64,000 nucleotides of DNA from Symbiodinium natans (taxonomy: Eukaryota; Sar; Dinophyceae; Suessiales; Symbiodiniaceae). Positions 11,470 through 23,790 of the stretch are shown here, one piece after another. The position numbers and the translations under genes are program-made. The stretch is from NCBI GenBank assembly GCA_905221605.1, contig CAJNDS010002549.1:248001-312000 (forward strand), given 5' to 3'. The notes under the pieces are model-generated. The model made no database searches. It was given only the letters and a program-made list of their open reading frames with translations, and was not told the origin of the DNA. The stretch's first letter is position 1, and the number at the start of each line of letters is the position of its first letter.

Positions 11470-13672
11470 CAGCAGGCGCCCACCATGAGCATCAGCTGTC
11501 CAAGCCTTTGCGCAGGTTGACCACAGCAGGCACCCAGCGGGAGCATCATGAGCATCAGCTGTCCAAGCCCTTACTGTGGGTTGGCCACAGCAGGCGCCCA
11601 GCGCGAGCATCCTGAGCATCAGCTGTCCAAGCCCTTGCACAGGTTGGCTACAGCAGGCGCCCAGTGCGAGCATCATGAGCATCAGCTGTCCAAGCCCTTG
11701 CGCGGGTTGACCACAGCAGGCGCCCAGCGTGAGCATCATGAGCATAAGCTGTCCAAGCCTTGACGCGGGTTGGCCACAGCAGGCGCCCAGCGCGAATACA
11801 TGAGAATCAGCTGTCCAAGCCTTTTGCGCAGGCTGCCCACAGCAGGCGCCCAGAGCGAGCATCATGAGCATCCGCTGTCCAAGCCTTGACGCGCGTTGGC
11901 TACAGCGGGCGCCCAGCGCGAGCATCATGAGCATCAGCTGTCCAAGCCTTTGCGCAGGTTGACCACAGCAGGCACCCAGCGCGAGCATCATGAGCATCAG
12001 CCGTCCAAGCCCTTACTGTGGGTTGGCCACAGCAGGCGCCCAGCGCGAGCATCCTGAGCATCAGCTGTCCAAGCCCTTGCACAGGTTGGCTACAGCAGGC
12101 GCCCAGTGCGAGCATCATGAGCATCAGCTGTCCAAGCCCTTGCGCGGGTTGACCACAGCAGGCGCCCAGCGTTAGCATCATGAGCATAAGCTGTCCAAGC
12201 CCTGACGCGGGTTGGCCACAGCAGGCGCCCAGCGAGAGAGCATCATGAGCATCAGCTGTCCAAGCCCTGACGCAGGTTGGCCACAGCAGGCGCCCAGCGC
12301 GAGCATCATGAGCATCAGCTGCCCAAGCCCTGACGCAGGTTGGCCACGGCGCGAGCATCATGAGCATCAGCTGTCCAAGCCCTGACGCAGGTTGGCCACG
12401 GCGCGAGCATCATGAGCATCAGCTGTCGAAGCCTTTGTGCGGGTTGCCCACAGCAGGCGCCAAACAAGAGCATCATGAGCATCAGCTGTCCAAGCCCTGA
12501 CGCAGGTTGGCCACGGCGCGGGCATCATGAGCATCAGCTGTCGAGGCCTTTGTGCGGGTTGGCCACAGCAGGCGCCCAGCGAGAGCATCATGAGCATCAG
12601 CTGTCCAAGCCCTGACGCAGGTTGGCCACGGCGCGGGCATCATGAGCATCAGCTGTCGAAGCCTTTTTTCTGCGGGTTGGCCACAGCAGGCGCCCAGCGA
12701 GAGCATCATGAGCATCAGCCCTGACGCGGGTTGCCCACTGCAGGCGCCCAGCGCGAGCGTCATGAGCATCAGCTGTCCAAGCCCTGATGCAGGTTGCCCA
12801 CTGCAGGCGCCCAGCGAGATGATCAGGAGCATCAGCTGTCGAAGCCTTTGTGCGGGTTGGCCACAGCAGGCGCCCAGCGAGAGCATCATGAGCATCAGCT
12901 GTCCAAGCCCTGACGCGGGTTGCCCACTGCAGGCGCCCAGCGCGAGCGTCATGAGCATCAGCTGTCCAAGCCCTGATGCAGTAGCCCACTGCAGGCGCCC
13001 AGCGCGAGCGTCATGAGCATCAGCTGTCCAAGCCCTGATGCAGGTTGCCCACTGCAGGCGCCCAGCGAGAGCATCATGAGCATCAGCTGTCGAAGCCTTT
13101 GTGCGGGTTGGCCACAGCAGGCGCCCAGCGAGAGCATCATGAGCATCAGCTGTCCAAGCCCTGACGCGGGTTGCCCACTGCAGGCGCCCAGCGCGAGCGT
13201 CATGAGCATCAGCTGTCCAAGCCCTGATGCAGGTTGCCCACTGCAGGCGCCCAGCGCGAGCGTCATGAGCATCAGCTGTCCAAGCCCTGATGCAGGTTGC
13301 CCACTGCAGGCGCCCAGCGACAGCATCATGAGCATCAGCTGTCGAAGCCTTTGTGCGGGTTGGCCACAGCAGGCGCCCAGCGAGAGCATCATGAGCATCA
13401 GCTGTCCAAGCCCTGACGCGGGTTGCCCACTGCAGGCGCCCAGCGCGAGCGTCATGAGCATCAGCTGTCCAAGCCCTGATGCAGGTTGCCCACTGCAGGC
13501 GCCCAGCGCGAGCGTCATGAGCATCAGCTGTCCAAGCCCTGATGCAGGTTGCCCACTGCAGGCGCCCAGCGAGAGCATCATGAGCATCAGCTGTCGAAGC
13601 CTTTTTTCTGCGGGTTGGCCACAGCAGGCGCCCAGCGAGAGCATCATGAGCATCAGCTGTCCAAGCCCTGGT
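11470..13672. repeat. 63-bp minisatellite with 252-bp higher-order repeat
   Basis: About 35 tandem units of roughly 63 bp, each with GAGCATCATGAGCATCAGCTG, a TCCAAGCC or TCGAAGCC variant, and a CAGCAGGCGCCCAGC or CTGCAGGCGCCCAGC variant. The TCGAAGCC variant recurs at 12833, 13084, 13336 and 13588, so four-unit blocks of about 252 bp are repeated as a whole. Some units are truncated, for example near 12340-12420. Because 63 is a multiple of three, long repetitive open frames run on both strands. They have no independent support as proteins. Confidence 0.95.
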
Positions 13673-16600
13673 TGCGACTTGCACAAGACAGCAGACACGC
13701 AGTAGACTCCTTGCACCTTCATGTCTGGTGAAGGACGGGTTGTGCACAGCCAGTGTGAGCTTCGCACTTGGCGTCGCATGGGCGAGGCCACGTGAATCTG
13801 CGGGGCTTGCGAGCCCCAGCCTTCAGGCTCGCACCCCAGCTCCACACCAAAAGGGCATATTACTATATTACCAGCTGCCGGAGGTCATGCAAGAGTCCTT
13901 CCTTCTTCACGAGAGGGCACTGGCCGTTGCAGGCCAGTCTGCCAGACCATCGATGTGTATCGCTGGCGTATACTATATAAGTCGAGGCTGCGACCTATCC
14001 GATCTGGAGACTGAAGAGTTTCTCTTGAGGAGCTCGGGGGGTGCCTGAGACTCATCAGTCGTTTGAAGGGCCAGTGGCTGGATCATGTCGAGGGTCCGAG
14101 GGCTCGCGTATGCTTACATGGTCTCATGATGTCTCATGCAATTTTACCGCGGTGAACGATTGAAACGTAAGCAACTTTAGGATTTGCAGGGGATAGGTTT
14201 CAGCAGGAAATGTCCCTGGAGATGGCGTTTCGTGCTGCTCATCGGAGTGGAGCTGGGGCCGTGCCCCTAATGCTCCCACTTCTTGATTTCCAGCTGTTGC
14301 AATTGTTAAGCCACGCAGGCTGGAACTTGCGCGTGGCGGCCAGGACTGCCACAGCAGCGCTTGCATGACCGAATGTTCCGATAAACAGGCTGCTCTGCCG
14401 CATGCCAAACCTTAAGAAAAGCGAGGATTCCTCGGACGTTTTCACTACAGCTGCCGATTTCTTCGCCCGCCTGGCACAGCTCTGGCTGCTGCTGCTCTTT
14501 GGCTACACAATTTGTAAACTGCAATGTGTATTCGCACGTCAGCTTCGGCTTCAAGCATGGTTCCCTTGACGTCTCTCACTGCTTATTTCGAGTTCACTCT
14601 CTGTTGTTTCTTTCACCGCTTCGCCTTCACAATCTTTACACCAAGCGACAGCGACACAGGCCAAGAGAGAGAACACGAGACTCTGGTGTGCGAAGTGCTT
14701 CTTCCAACATTAATCAGCACGGTTTTACCACACTGCCAGACCCAAGGAAGCGCCTTCCCTTTTTCGCTGAGATGACAACAAATGGCCCCATGCAGTTGAA
14801 TCAGCCATGACCTGAGTTGGAACTTCACCATGTGCGTTGGTTGATTTGTCATTGTTTCATCCCTTGAGAACGTTCTTCAGGAATGCAGACTTCTTCCCAG
14901 TCGCATGCTCGGCGCAGATCGTCTCACAGGATCCTGGTGTGGCTCTGCTTTGCTTCTTTCAGACGGCTCGGCACTGGCCGATCTGGCCACGCGAACATTG
15001 GCCAGATCTGGGCACCTTCGTCGAGAGGCCCGTAGCAACGGTGTATAGTGTCGTGTGTCACTGGTACAAGAATAGTGTCTGCATGAGGGTCGCACGGCAG
15101 AACGCCACAACCTGCACATGTCGAAGGCACTCCGCGACCTTCCGGGCGGGTCTCGAGGCTCTGGCTTGAACAGTGAACGGATTTGTAGCGGGTGGACGTT
15201 GTGAAGTAAGTGAGCCAGTTCAGCAATTCCGCCCAGAACAATTTTCGAACTTGAGAGCGTTTTCAGATAGGGTCCAGGCCTTTTCGCCTGCCCCAGGGCG
15301 GCCACAGCCATGCAGACTCAGAACGGCGGCAACCCGAAACTTGAATTTGCACACTGCCTGCCCGGCCTTCGCGAAATGACGCCGAAGCCCTGCAGGAACA
15401 AAACTGGGCCAGCTCCGAAAAACTTCAGAATCCACCCCCAACAAAAAAACTGTAACGACATACACCTTGGGCAGTCCAGGAGCTTTCACACGAAAGAAAT
15501 CAGAATCGAACTGAGGGCCCTTCGCACTAATCGGGTTTTGACCCGTTTCGGATGTCGACGAGCTGCTTGAAGTGGCCAGGCCCTCTTACAAGAAGATCCC
15601 GAGGGCCATCATTTCGGCTATGGGCCCTGAACGTACCACTCGAAGCTGTTCGGTTCAAGAGGCCTGGCAGCAGCAAGATGCAGCAAGCGAGTTGAGCGTG
15701 AGCTTAGGTGCTACAGCGCGCTTTCAGAGCGGTTTGACGCCCAGGCCGGCGACGCAAGCTTGGGGCATTGGCAACAGCTAGGCTCAGCTGGAGAAGCGGC
15801 TCTTTGATGTTCATAGATGTTCGTGTGAGCGTTCGGCTAGGAAGGAGGACTGGACCCGGATCAAACTCATCCACAGCGGAGGAGCTGCCCCAAGACTAAG
15901 AATACCGTACGACAGAATGGCAATGACGGCATCGCAATGACGCGATTTCAAGCAGGACAGTCCGAGCTCTGCAGTCTCCCGTTCTTGCAGCCCAGCTGCG
16001 CCTTGCTGGCGCAGAGGTCAGAGTTTGGGCCAGCTTGCGGAACCTATTTGTGAGGCGCCCAAGATCAGGAGAGATCAGGGGAACAGAGTAGAACATAAAG
16101 TTGAGGCACAGATGACCATGGGCAAACTGTCTGCTGCGAGAGGTCGGGTGCCTCGTTTGCGCGCCTGATGCCCGGAGCTCAACTCAAGCCACACTTCGGT
16201 CCGGGCCTCGCAGTTCTTGGTACACTTTGGGTGCACTTTGTGTTTAGTGGCCTTGTGTTCGCACTTAGAAGTTTCAGGCATTTGTAAAAGCTGGGGCATG
16301 GGGAGTGGATTCCCAAGGCACGCATCCGCGACTCACGTTACATCTTGGACTTCGCGCACCGAGCGGCGCCACCTTGACTGTTGCTGGGCAGGAGGCACCG
16401 CCCCCCCCCCCCCCTTTCGAGCACGACCTGCTTGCTAATGCAGAAGCGCATGTGGGGATGTGAATGATTGTGAATGTCACGTGGCAAGTTTTGTGCTAAA
16501 TGGCGTGTGAGCAGGTCCCATGGAGCAACGGCAAGGTCATCATATTTGATGCCTGGACACCAGCGAGGACTCCGAGACTCTCAACTTCAGCATTTCTCCT

Positions 16601-18414
16601 TTCCGAGGATACCTACATGCACAAGGTCCAGCACCGAGGTGATGAAGCGCGCTACGTTGCTTGGAGACGCACTTAGAGTGCCTTCGTGACGACGACGGGG
16701 GGGGGGGCATCCTCTCCTGCCTTGTTGAGTCGAAAGTCGTCGAAAGTGTTGTGTTATCCCCCTTGCCTGGTGCCAAAATTGGGTAAGCAAGTTGCGACAG
16801 CTGCTCCTGCTGAGATTCTTGTGGCGTGGTTTTGCCATCCTTGTGATCGTGGATGGCGCGAGGTGCCTGAGCCGCCAGCAGAACGAAGATCACCACCCAA
16901 ACACGGCCTCCTTTCCCCGCACAGCCCACCACCAAAGCGCTGTAAAACACGCCGGTGGCGTGCAGAGTGCAAGGATCGAGGTGGAGCTTGGCTGCAAGCC
17001 AACCCATTGCCCGAATGGCCTGGGGCCCAAGGCATGTTGAGACCTCAGCAGTGAGGGCTCTACATCCGAACTCGTTTGAAGCTGAGGTGTGGTGCCGGTG
17101 GTCCAGGCTACAAAAGCCCCCCGGTGCCGGGTTATTCTGAGCAGTTCTGAAGTTCAGGCGCCTTCAAAAAACCGCGTTTCAGACCAAAATCGAGTGCTGA
17201 CCGAGCCGCCTGAGACTTGCTCACTCTTGCTTGCATATGAAAACCCCTGGCATTTGGGCTGGAGACCCTCCGAACATGGACATTACATCCAACACATGGG
17301 TTTCAGATTTGTCGATGACGGCACACGGACCTTGGCATTCAAGCATGACAGGTTGCTGAGATGCACTAGCCAACCTCAGTACACAGATTCAATGTCTTCT
17401 ACCGGAGCATGGTAGACAGCAGGCCGGATTGGCACAAGTGGTTTGGACCTCTCTCTCTCTCCTGCTGCAAGATGCGTGTTTCTCCTTTCCAGCCCCGTAG
17501 TTAGTCTGGCATCTACAAATTTCTGTAGCACGGGTTGACTTCGAAGAAGTTGTGGTTGATTTGCGGTTCCGCCTTATGGTGAGGGTCGTGTGGCAGAGGC
17601 TAGCGCATGTCCGCCCCGCAAGTGGTGGAGGCTTCCAGTGGCGCGCACAGCTCTGTTAGACATTGCATTCCGTTTTCAATTTACTGCAGTCCTTATCATG
17701 TCTTTTCCATGCGGTTGGGGCCTACGGGGCGGGCTGAGCTTGCTGATGACACGGCACACTGCCTGACACAACAACTCTAAAGCCTCTTTTTCCAACGTGT
17801 CGCACCTTGTGAGAAATCACGAATTTCGAACTAATTAAGCGGGCCCAGTGCTTTTCTTGCTTCGCCCCAGCCGGATGCATCAGCCACGGTTTATGTTTCT
17901 CTTGTGTGCAAGAGCGGAACTGGGCGGGGGGGACGGGGGTGCAAGCTCACTACCAACTCACCGGTGTTTTAAGCCATGCGAACGAAGCTTGCTTCAAAGA
18001 ATATCGCGATGTTTGTTTCTTGCACAGCCCTAGCCGAAAAGGACTGCTAAGCAAAAACGAAACATCCGCCAAACTGGAAGTGCCTTTGCTCCGGCGATGT
18101 GCGCGTTATTCAAAGAAAGTAAGACAGCTGCGGGTATGCAAAAAATCTTACCACGGCAAAGCAAAAACAAACACCTCCGCCGGACTGCACCTTGTGCCCT
18201 TGGCCCTTCGCATCGCTTTCCCGGCAAATGTCATGTCGACTAAGGCCGGAAGCCGATGGGCCTCCCCACCTGCTCGCCTAACAGCTTCAGTTCCCGGAGC
18301 CCTGCAGGCTTCTCTGGGAATGCAGGGGTATGAATGGGGTGAGATGCTTATGATGAGACTTGAAGGACACACCCCTTTATTATGGGAACAGAGCAGCGGT
18401 GCAGACATTGAAGG
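13673..18414. other. Host DNA, no gene recognised
   Basis: Short open frames on both strands without recognisable domains. A C run lies at about 16399-16413, a G run at about 16698-16708 and a short CT tract at about 17450. Nothing else was seen. Confidence 0.45.
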
Positions 18415-18939
18415 TTGCCCGCATGTTCACCGGCAGGCCTGAGCAGACCCAGCAGCCGCGCCGACGACGCCCGGCTTTCCGGAGCCGGCCGCTTTGTTCT
18501 GGGCCGCACGGAGAAGAAGGCATATTGTGGGGATGCCAAAGCCAATGTGAATGTGCCCCGCTGCTCCAGTGTACCCGGCGTACCCTGGAGCATCTTGTTG
18601 GAGAACGTGGAAGGGAGCCCGACGAAGAATGTAGCAACTGCCAAGTTCAAGGACCCGGCATTCAAATCGGCCCTAAATCCAGAACCTGCATCTTGGATCT
18701 GTGAAGTGGGCTCGGCCCTGGGATCCGTGCAGACGAGTGAGGGATCGGATGCTCTCAAGCAGTGGCTGTCTCGCTGGCAGCAGCAAATGCAACAGCGGAA
18801 CCTCCAAGCTAAAGCCATCCTTTCCACGACCTTCCAGTTGAAGCCTGCCCGTGCCGCACTCGGATTGATAAGTTCTCATGTGGAGAGTTGTAAGGCCCAC
18901 AACATCACGGAATCCAGACTGAGGTGTCAAAGGTCTTGA
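18415..18939 (+). CDS. Possible host exon, unrecognised
   Basis: An open frame of about 174 codons with mixed, non-repetitive composition. It includes a Trp/Gln-rich helical stretch around residues 118-135 (KQWLSRWQQQMQQRN). I do not recognise a family. Host genes in this window are split by short introns, so this may be one exon or a chance frame. Confidence 0.2.
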   Translation: MPACSPAGLSRPSSRADDARLSGAGRFVLGRTEKKAYCGDAKANVNVPRCSSVPGVPWSILLENVEGSPTKNVATAKFKDPAFKSALNPEPASWICEVGSALGSVQTSEGSDALKQWLSRWQQQMQQRNLQAKAILSTTFQLKPARAALGLISSHVESCKAHNITESRLRCQRS

Positions 18940-20782
18940 TGCACCAAAACAGGAGTGGTGCAGGCTCAGCTGCAAGGCAAAGCGGGCCATCCAGCAGTGG
19001 GTTGCAGGACAAAGAGTGCCCCCGAATGCAGTCATGCTGTGCAGTTGGAGTACACCATCCGACCTAGCAAGTGTCAATGGCACCCCTCAAACTGTCAGTT
19101 GCGCACGCTGGCAGGAGACATCGGAGGACGTCACTGCTTGATGCTCCTGGAGCACGATGCAGCGATAGACTTCTTCATTGCCCCGCTTGATCACAAGGAC
19201 CACTCATGGTACCGAGAGTGGCGGCTGCTCTGCACTCCAGAAGTCAGTTTACTAGAAGTCTGCGAGAGATGCTCGGACGGGATCTATAGTCAAGCAGCGC
19301 ACCTTGAGCCTACCGCAGGAAATGTCCGCCTCCGACGTCGGATCGGGCGGCGCTCTTTGTGCGCTGTCTGGACTGCCCTTGGACGCACCAGGCAGCCGTG
19401 AGGGTGGCTGGCTGTACAGAGAAGTGCGATCCCGAGTTGAATCGACCAGCAATCCGGCTTTGCCTGTTGATGCCTACCATAGCCCGCTGTGTCCCAGGTG
19501 TTCTCCAAAACTCCAGCAATGGTTTTGGAAGAGGCACTGCAGGCGGCAAGCGCCGAAGCGGAATGTGGTAAAGCTGTGAGCGCAGACCAGGCAGGGCTTT
19601 GCGAGACTGGGATGTGCAGAGGCGCACGGCGAAGTGCCGACAGGTGAACCTCGGCCTGAGGCAACTGGCAATGAAGGCCCAGGCCGATGGAATGCGCTCA
19701 CTGCTCAGCAGTCAAGAACCCAACGGGCCGGTCACTCGGGGACACGATAATGCTCACCAGGCTCTGGCATCAGCGATTCAGCCAGCATAGCCAGCCACTG
19801 AGGCCACGCTGCTCCGATGAGTACATGAGGCGAGGTGTACAGCGAGAGGAATGATTTGCATCACAGAAGCATGATTCAGGTTTCTTGAACATGGTGCAAC
19901 ATGAGTCAACATGGTTCAACCCGCCCCATCAGGACTCAAGTTTGGCTGGAGCTTGTGCGCCGGCACCTGGCCGAAGCACCCAAAGGCCAGCATTCTGGGG
20001 TTTCCGTCATCCAGGGTGAGGTTCAAAAAGATTCGACGTTCCGTTTGCACCTTTGAGATCCTGACATCCTCTGAGATGCGCAGCGAGATGTGCAGCGAGA
20101 TGCATGGCTTTCGCAGGAGGGCAGAGCTCCGCCTTTCTCATCCACGCGAAGCCCAAGGTGGTGAGCATAAGATGAGCATGGGAAATCTTTCGAGAGTCGT
20201 AGTATCAAGTAGGCAGCAGCTGTGCCACGCCCAGGCTCGCCCAAAGCGCACGGGTGAAACCGCAAGCCAACTCTGGGATGATGGGTGCCGCCCCCAAACG
20301 AAAGTAATGGTTCCCAAAAGAATATATGGCAAGCTAGGCTTCACGTCTGTTTCACAGAAGCTCACGATTTGTTCCGAGGCAGTTCTTGAGAGACTTGGAG
20401 AAGCCTGACGGTGAGCTGGAAGCAGAAGCAAGCCGAATGACTTTGCAAAACCTTCGTCGGCAGAATCAGCCGCATGTCTGAATAAATCAGGCCTTCGCAC
20501 GAGCCTTCGCGTGCTTCTCGCCTTCTCCCCCAATACATTACTCAATTCCAGCGGCTTGAAGCCGAGGTCTATGGAGACCTACATGATGAGAGTGGTGCGT
20601 ATGGCCCCTAAACAACGGCTTCTGTTGTCTCACGCACAAAAGTAGTTAACAAGAGCAACGCCCGTCAGACTTGTTGCGTGCTCCTGAGGACAGAGGGACT
20701 ACCTCAAACATGTTATGAGCTTTGTCGCAAAATTTACGAGTACATGTTTTTTTGTCCGTCGCTGCAAAGCTTGGACATGCCA
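18940..20782. other. Host DNA upstream of the DnaJ exons
   Basis: May hold 5' exons of the DnaJ-type gene that follows. A plus-strand frame at about 19304-19579 has plausible composition, but nothing in it is diagnostic. Short local duplications are visible near 20075-20105 (GAGATG/CAGCGAGATG). Confidence 0.35.
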
Positions 20783-21170
20783 GCTGGCAGCAGCGAGGAC
20801 ACTCGCAGACGAATGTGCGTCGTACTTCGTTCTGGGCTTGGATGGACCTACAGCAACGACAGAAGAGATAAAGAAGGCATACCGTGACCTGGCTGCAAGT
20901 AATTCCCGAACTGCCTGTGTCTTACAAATCTGGCACTTTTTTCGCCCTGGAAAACTGGCACTGGAATCGGCGCAAGGTGCCCTGGCGCTCAAGGAGCACC
21001 CAGACAAGGCTGCTTGGTAGCAACCATGCCAAGAAACCTCACTGAGCTGTCTCAAATAGAAGAATTAAATGATCCAAAAATTATGATTAAGAAATTAATT
21101 GTACCTATGAAGAATTGGACGAAGGCTGGTATCAAGAACAAGGAGCGCTTCCAAGAGATCCAGGAGGTCA
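20783..21170 (+). CDS. DnaJ (J) domain exons of a host co-chaperone-like gene
   Basis: A J domain stimulates Hsp70 ATPase activity through its HPD tripeptide. It is spread here over three short pieces. At about 20783-20900 there is YFVLGLDGPTATTEEIKKAY then RDLA, which matches helices I-II. At about 20980-21013 there is ALKEHPDKAA, with HPD at 20997-21005. At about 21115-21167 there is NKERFQEIQE, which matches helices III-IV. The pieces are in different frames and separated by intron-sized gaps of about 80-100 bp, typical of split eukaryotic exons. Exact splice sites are not resolved. The gap before the third piece contains an AT-rich stretch at about 21060-21110. Identification as a J domain is firm; gene boundaries are not. 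Confidence 0.7.
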
Positions 21171-21394
21171 AGGGGGCTCATATGAGGGTATATGATGTGT
21201 GTTCGTTTGGTTCTGTCTAACACACAGAACAAGACACAGACGCAGACGCACATAGGCACGCACACAACCATGCACATGCACACTCACTCACACTCACTTT
21301 CTCAGGCTACAAAACTTTCAGATAGGGCCTGTCCGCGAATTAAATCGCTTTCGATGTGTGCATGCTTCAGGCTTTGCGCGTTCTGTATGCGATG

Positions 21395-22493
21395 CGGTTT
21401 CATTAAGCATTCGGACGACCGCATCTTTGCAGGCTTATGCTGCCGTTCTGAGGCGGAGCAAATCGGATGTTCAGCCAAAGGCTGGAGGGACAGAGCTGGC
21501 CTCCTTGCCCCTGCACAAGTTCACGAAGGATGCAGTCTTCTATGCAGAGCAGGCCAAGGATGCGGCGGAAGAGATTTCGCTCCTGGCCTGTCGCTCCTTT
21601 GAGCTGTGTGCACTGGCAGCAGAGGCACGTGGTCTTCAGAAGAGGGCCGCCCTCCGGGAGCTGATGGCCATCACTCGACAAGGATCCGTGCGGCTGCGGG
21701 GCTGCAGCACGAACATGCGGGTCCTGCGGGTGAGCAGCTGCCATGTTGCAGAATGCGCGGGTCAGGCCTGAGTCCGCAAATCAGCGGCAGCTTTTCCTAC
21801 TTTTCCTAGTCCTAGATGTTTTTTGTCGATTCGTGTTGCTTGCCATCCTTGCAATCTTGGCTTGCCCCTGCGGCACAGGCGTTGGAAGAGTATGGGCAGT
21901 GGGCAGCCAGCATCATGTCAGGTGTCGGTTTGCAGGAGCGAGGGGAAGTGGTCAAGACCACAGGCCTGACCTGCGGGATGACCGCAGACCATCTGGATGA
22001 CATGGCTGTCAATGACGAGAACATGGTGAGTATGCTGGAGAACCCAGAGTGCTCCATCGACCAAGCTTCGGCCATCAGAGTCTTGAGCGAGAGCACAGCT
22101 CGGACTGCCACGGTCGTGCGCTGCGCAGCAGACAAAGCCATCTGCATCGCGAACAGCGTCCTCGAGCTGGGTTGCAGCTTAGCCATGTTGGACCAAGAGC
22201 GCCGCAGGGAGAAGGCTCAGAAGACGGATGTGGTGGAGAGTGCTGTGGGGGAGTCCAACCGGTCGAGCCAGTCGAATCTTCACAAGTCCGAATCAAGCGA
22301 AACCGGCCTTGGCCTCTTCAGCCCCAAGGCCGGTCACAGAGGTGCTAGGGCAGATGGTGCCAACGAAGGGGACGACCGTGAAGATGGCGAGGACCGTGAG
22401 GAGTCCGAGGAGGACCACGAGGACGGCGAGGAGGAGGAGGAAGCAGGCAGCAAAGATGGCCAAGACGGAAAGCCAAAGCAGGCGCCTCACTAG
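21395..22493 (+). CDS. Probable C-terminal exons of the DnaJ-type gene, acidic tail
   Basis: Two open exons follow the J domain on the same strand. The first, about 21395-21730, is Ala-rich and helical and ends at a good donor (CTGCGG|GTGAGC). The second starts after CGGCACAG near 21882 and runs to the stop at 22491-22493. It ends in a tail of about 40 residues dominated by Asp and Glu (for example EDREESEEDHEDGEEEEEAG) with Lys nearby, probably disordered. The link to the upstream J domain rests on strand, spacing and exon style and is an inference. I recognise no catalytic domain. Confidence 0.5.
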
Positions 22494-23157
22494 CTGCTAC
22501 TAGCCCTTGCGCTTACCAAATGCTGACTATGTGGACTAGATGCGCAGGCTACTGTAGAGCCTTACAGGCCTTTGTCAGCTGCAGCTGCTCATCGTGCAGC
22601 ACGATTGGGTTTCGTGGATCTGTGGTGTGTGCTGTCAGGCGAAGCTGCTGGTACGCAACCTCCGCTGGCTCGAGAGCCCTGTCGCGACAAATCAGTGTGA
22701 CGACTCCAACCCCTCCCAGCCGATAAGCTTGTTGCATTGGCAGTCTTGCTATCGTGAGAAGCGACACCCTACAGAAGCTGGGGAAAACCCAAAGGTCTCC
22801 CCTATCAAAGGGCTCCTGGACGCCATCTGGGTTAGCGCTAGCTAGCTGAGTGGTGCCTTTACGTATGTAGTAATGTCAGCTTTTCACGCCTGATGAACCA
22901 CCTTCATTGTGCCATCTTTTGCAGCTCCCAAAGGAGTCTGAACAAGGAGGTCCTCGAGCTGCAATCCAAGCTGCGCCTCGGCACACTTTTTCCCTAGGTA
23001 CTAGGGGTGTTACTTTCGAACCTTGGGGTTTAACAGCGCATCATGAGTACAGAGCTACCGCGGCTGGGGCCATGAGAATCCTGGCAACAGAAGCCTGCTG
23101 GAAAAGGCTAAGGCTAAGGTAGCTGGAAGCGCCAGGCCCCCCCAAAACTTCGACCCA
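22494..23157. other. Host DNA left of the viral element
   Basis: Single-copy-looking host sequence up to the integration site. No gene is recognised. The right flank of the element (42,851 onward) should be its continuation in an empty allele. Confidence 0.5.
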
Positions 23158-23162
23158 CTCTC
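23158..23162. repeat. Target-site duplication, left copy (CTCTC)
   Basis: CTCTC lies immediately before the terminal AGTTAGTGG. The same CTCTC in direct orientation lies at 42846-42850, immediately after the mirror-image CCACTAACT. Polintons usually make 6-bp duplications; 5 bp can be matched here. Confidence 0.75.
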
Positions 23163-23490
23163 AGTTAGTGGATACCATTTCCATTTTCTAACCATGCACC
23201 ACCCCCTAGCACCCAAACCATAACAACCTATGCCTCAACCCTAACCCCATCCAAGACCCATAGGTAGAACCCTAGGAAAGACCCACCCGAAGACCCAAAA
23301 CCAGAACAACCTATACCTCAAACCTAAACCCACTGAAAGACCCACACCAAGACCCATACCATGGAACCATTAGAAGACCCATACACCACCACATAGAAAA
23401 CCCCCACTCTAAACCTCATACACCAATACCCCCATAGAAAAACCCATATTCCCCAACCCGAAAACCCTAACCCTTGAAAATGGAAATGGT
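23163..23490 (+). repeat. Left terminal inverted repeat of the PLV
   Basis: Starts AGTTAGTGGATACCATTTCC and matches the reverse complement of 42548-42845, by eye roughly 85-90% identical with one gap of about 25-30 bp. The interior is A/C-rich with repeated AAGACCCA and AACCCTA units. Near each end of the repeat lies an inverted pair, TACCATTTCCATTTTC and GAAAATGGAAATGG, so the terminal repeat could itself fold back. Weaker similarity to the right arm continues to about 23540. Confidence 0.9.
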
Positions 23491-23790
23491 CTTCTTAAAT
23501 AATTTTCCTATAATAGGAATAATGGTTAAGGATAAGGGAATACCACATCTAGACCACACCAACCGAATACACCTACCAGAACCAGCCCAAGACGTACCAG
23601 AACATCCCGAAAGAAAGGCCAACTAGAAGACCCACCTGAAGACAGTAGAAGACCCACGCTAGACCATCCCAACCCCCAACACCGCGCCCCATGGAACCCG
23701 AACGTAACGCCCCTAAACCCCTAAACCTTGAAAATGGAAATGGCAAAAGCCTAACGATTCTGAGGTTTAGGGTAAGTAGGTTAGGGGTTA
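23491..23790. repeat. Subterminal A/C-rich region with a third GAAAATGGAAATGG copy
   Basis: After the inverted repeat, about 250 bp keep the ACC-rich style (AGAAGACCCA-type units) and end with CCTTGAAAATGGAAATGG at about 23726-23743, the same sequence that closes the inverted repeat at 23472-23489. No gene is seen. It may be a partial duplication of the terminal region. Confidence 0.6.

Noticed and set aside
11470-13672. CRISPR-like regular repeats
   Set aside because: Units are contiguous, with no unique spacers between repeats and no cas genes; the context is eukaryotic.
12482-13747. A 421-codon minus-strand frame and a 295-codon overlapping one
   Set aside because: They arise because the 63-bp minisatellite unit is a multiple of three; frames are open on both strands.
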